Positions 63,286 through 64,000 of a stretch of 64,000 bases of DNA are shown one piece after another (position 1 is the first letter of the stretch; each line of letters starts with the position of its first letter). Source of the stretch: Alteriqipengyuania abyssalis (GTDB taxonomy: Bacteria > Pseudomonadota > Alphaproteobacteria > Sphingomonadales > Sphingomonadaceae); contig NZ_JAHWXP010000001.1 of NCBI RefSeq assembly GCF_019857185.1, positions 682,001 to 746,000 on the forward strand, read 5' to 3'. The notes below the pieces were generated by a model. The model was given only the letters and a program-made list of their open reading frames with translations. It was not told where the DNA came from and made no database searches. Both the position numbers and the translations under genes were made by a program.

Positions 63286-64000
63286 ATGACCGAAGAGACC
63301 CTCAAGAATATCGCCCTGCTGATCGATGCGGACAACACCACCCCCAAGGGCATCGACCCGGTGCTGACCGTCATGGCCGAGCTCGGCCAGGTCAACATCA
63401 AGCGCGCCTACGGCAATTTCGCGAAGAACAACCTCGCCAACTGGGACAAGATCACTCACAAATACGGCATCCGTCCGCAGCAGCAGTTCGACCTGACGGC
63501 GGGCAAGAACGCGACCGACATGGCGATGACCATCGATGCGATCGATCTGCTGTATCAGGGCAAGGTCGACGGTTTCGGGATCATGAGCTCGGACAGTGAC
63601 TTTACCCCGCTTGTCACGCGGCTGCGGCAGGACGGGCTGGTCGTCTACGGCTTCGGCAGCACGAACAAGACGCCCGCGGCCTTTAAGAGCGCGTGCACCC
63701 GCTTCATCGACATCGATGCGCTGATCAAGGGCGCCTCCGATGAGCAGGAAACGCCTAAGGCGCGCGCCGCGAAGGGCAAGGGCCAGATCGACGACGAACT
63801 GGTCGAGCTGCTCGGCACCGCGTGGAAAGCGGCGAAGCGGGACGAAAACGGTTATGCGCCAATGGGCGAAGTCGGCAAGATCGCCGGCAACCGCTCCAGC
63901 TTCGACGTGCGCAATTACGGATACAAGCGGCTTTCCGACCTGTTCGAGGCGATCGACGAGTTCAAGGTGGAACGGCGCGACAATAGCGGGATGTACGTAA
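63286..64000 (+). CDS. NYN-domain protein with OST-HTH/LOTUS-like C-terminus (3' end outside window)
   Basis: Open from ATG 63286 to the right edge (238 codons). NYN (PIN-like) domain: NIALLIDADNTTPKGIDPVL, then AGKNATDMAMTIDAIDLL, GFGIMSSDSDFTPLVTRLRQ and GLVVYGFGSTNKTPAAFKSA. Acidic metal residues are D (LLIDADN), D (NATDMAM) and D (SSDSDF), so RNase-type activity is possible. A linker follows, then LGTAWKAAKRDENGYAPMGE and IAGNRSSFDVRNYGYKRLSD LFEAIDEF, a winged-helix OST-HTH/LOTUS-like pattern. RNA handling is inferred from the family. Confidence 0.85.
   Translation, partial: MTEETLKNIALLIDADNTTPKGIDPVLTVMAELGQVNIKRAYGNFAKNNLANWDKITHKYGIRPQQQFDLTAGKNATDMAMTIDAIDLLYQGKVDGFGIMSSDSDFTPLVTRLRQDGLVVYGFGSTNKTPAAFKSACTRFIDIDALIKGASDEQETPKARAAKGKGQIDDELVELLGTAWKAAKRDENGYAPMGEVGKIAGNRSSFDVRNYGYKRLSDLFEAIDEFKVERRDNSGMYV

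Overview
The window is a dense, GC-rich stretch of chromosome from an alphaproteobacterium, most likely order Sphingomonadales and family Erythrobacteraceae or a close relative. That placement is an inference from gene content and order: dusB-ntrY-ntrX-hfq-hflX, rph/hrcA-grpE, dnaK-dnaJ, cvpA-alr-phaR, a eukaryotic-type prolyl-tRNA synthetase, a fused ispDF and an Hfq with two Hfq domains. There are 67 protein genes, one tRNA-Ser(UGA), no rRNA, no CRISPR array, no prophage and no transposase. Genes are tightly packed, many start codons overlap the previous stop, and no gap exceeds about 210 bases.

Layout. 1-4.3 kb: serine hydrolase (cut by the window edge), an alpha/beta hydrolase-OsmC fusion, an ECF sigma factor with a membrane partner, and a DUF559 nuclease-like gene between two three-armed palindromic repeats. 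4.3-10 kb: parE, a lipoprotein at the lpoA locus, rsmI-yraN and gshB. 10-20.8 kb: SIMPL protein, DedA protein, xerC-hemW-rdgB-rph on the minus strand, hrcA-grpE on the plus strand, an indoleamine 2,3-dioxygenase and small envelope genes. 20.8-28.9 kb: dnaK-dnaJ behind a heat-shock-type promoter, a patatin, radA, cvpA and an IscU-like gene. 28.9-43.3 kb: MFS transporter, alr, phaR, proS, rnr, peroxiredoxin and Usp genes, then pyruvate dehydrogenase E2, lpd and YciA thioesterase, with a second DUF559 cassette between E2 and lpd. 43.3-53 kb: tRNA-Ser, cell-wall genes (MltB, SPOR protein, D,D-carboxypeptidase), tmk-holB-metG-tatD-MBL and mazG. 53-64 kb: hflX, tandem hfq, ntrX, ntrY and dusB on the minus strand, ispDF, pncC, a Coq10-like gene, lipA, and a NYN-domain gene cut by the right edge.

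How they work together. Most of the window is housekeeping. The protein-quality genes (hrcA, grpE, dnaK, dnaJ) form two clusters. E2, lpd and lipA serve lipoylated dehydrogenases. alr, the carboxypeptidase, MltB, the SPOR protein and the LpoA-like lipoprotein serve peptidoglycan. NtrYX sits beside Hfq-HflX, a known alphaproteobacterial neighbourhood.

The most unusual signals are (1) two small DUF559 (Vsr-like nuclease) genes, each enclosed by its own family of structured palindromic repeats that also provide the upstream purine-rich stretch and the C-terminal codons or stop; in the first cassette the two repeat copies differ in arm sequence but keep the same fold, including mismatches at equivalent places; (2) the tandem Hfq; (3) an array of four 10-bp repeats at exactly 21-bp spacing between the SIMPL and DedA genes; (4) paired direct repeats in front of ntrY.
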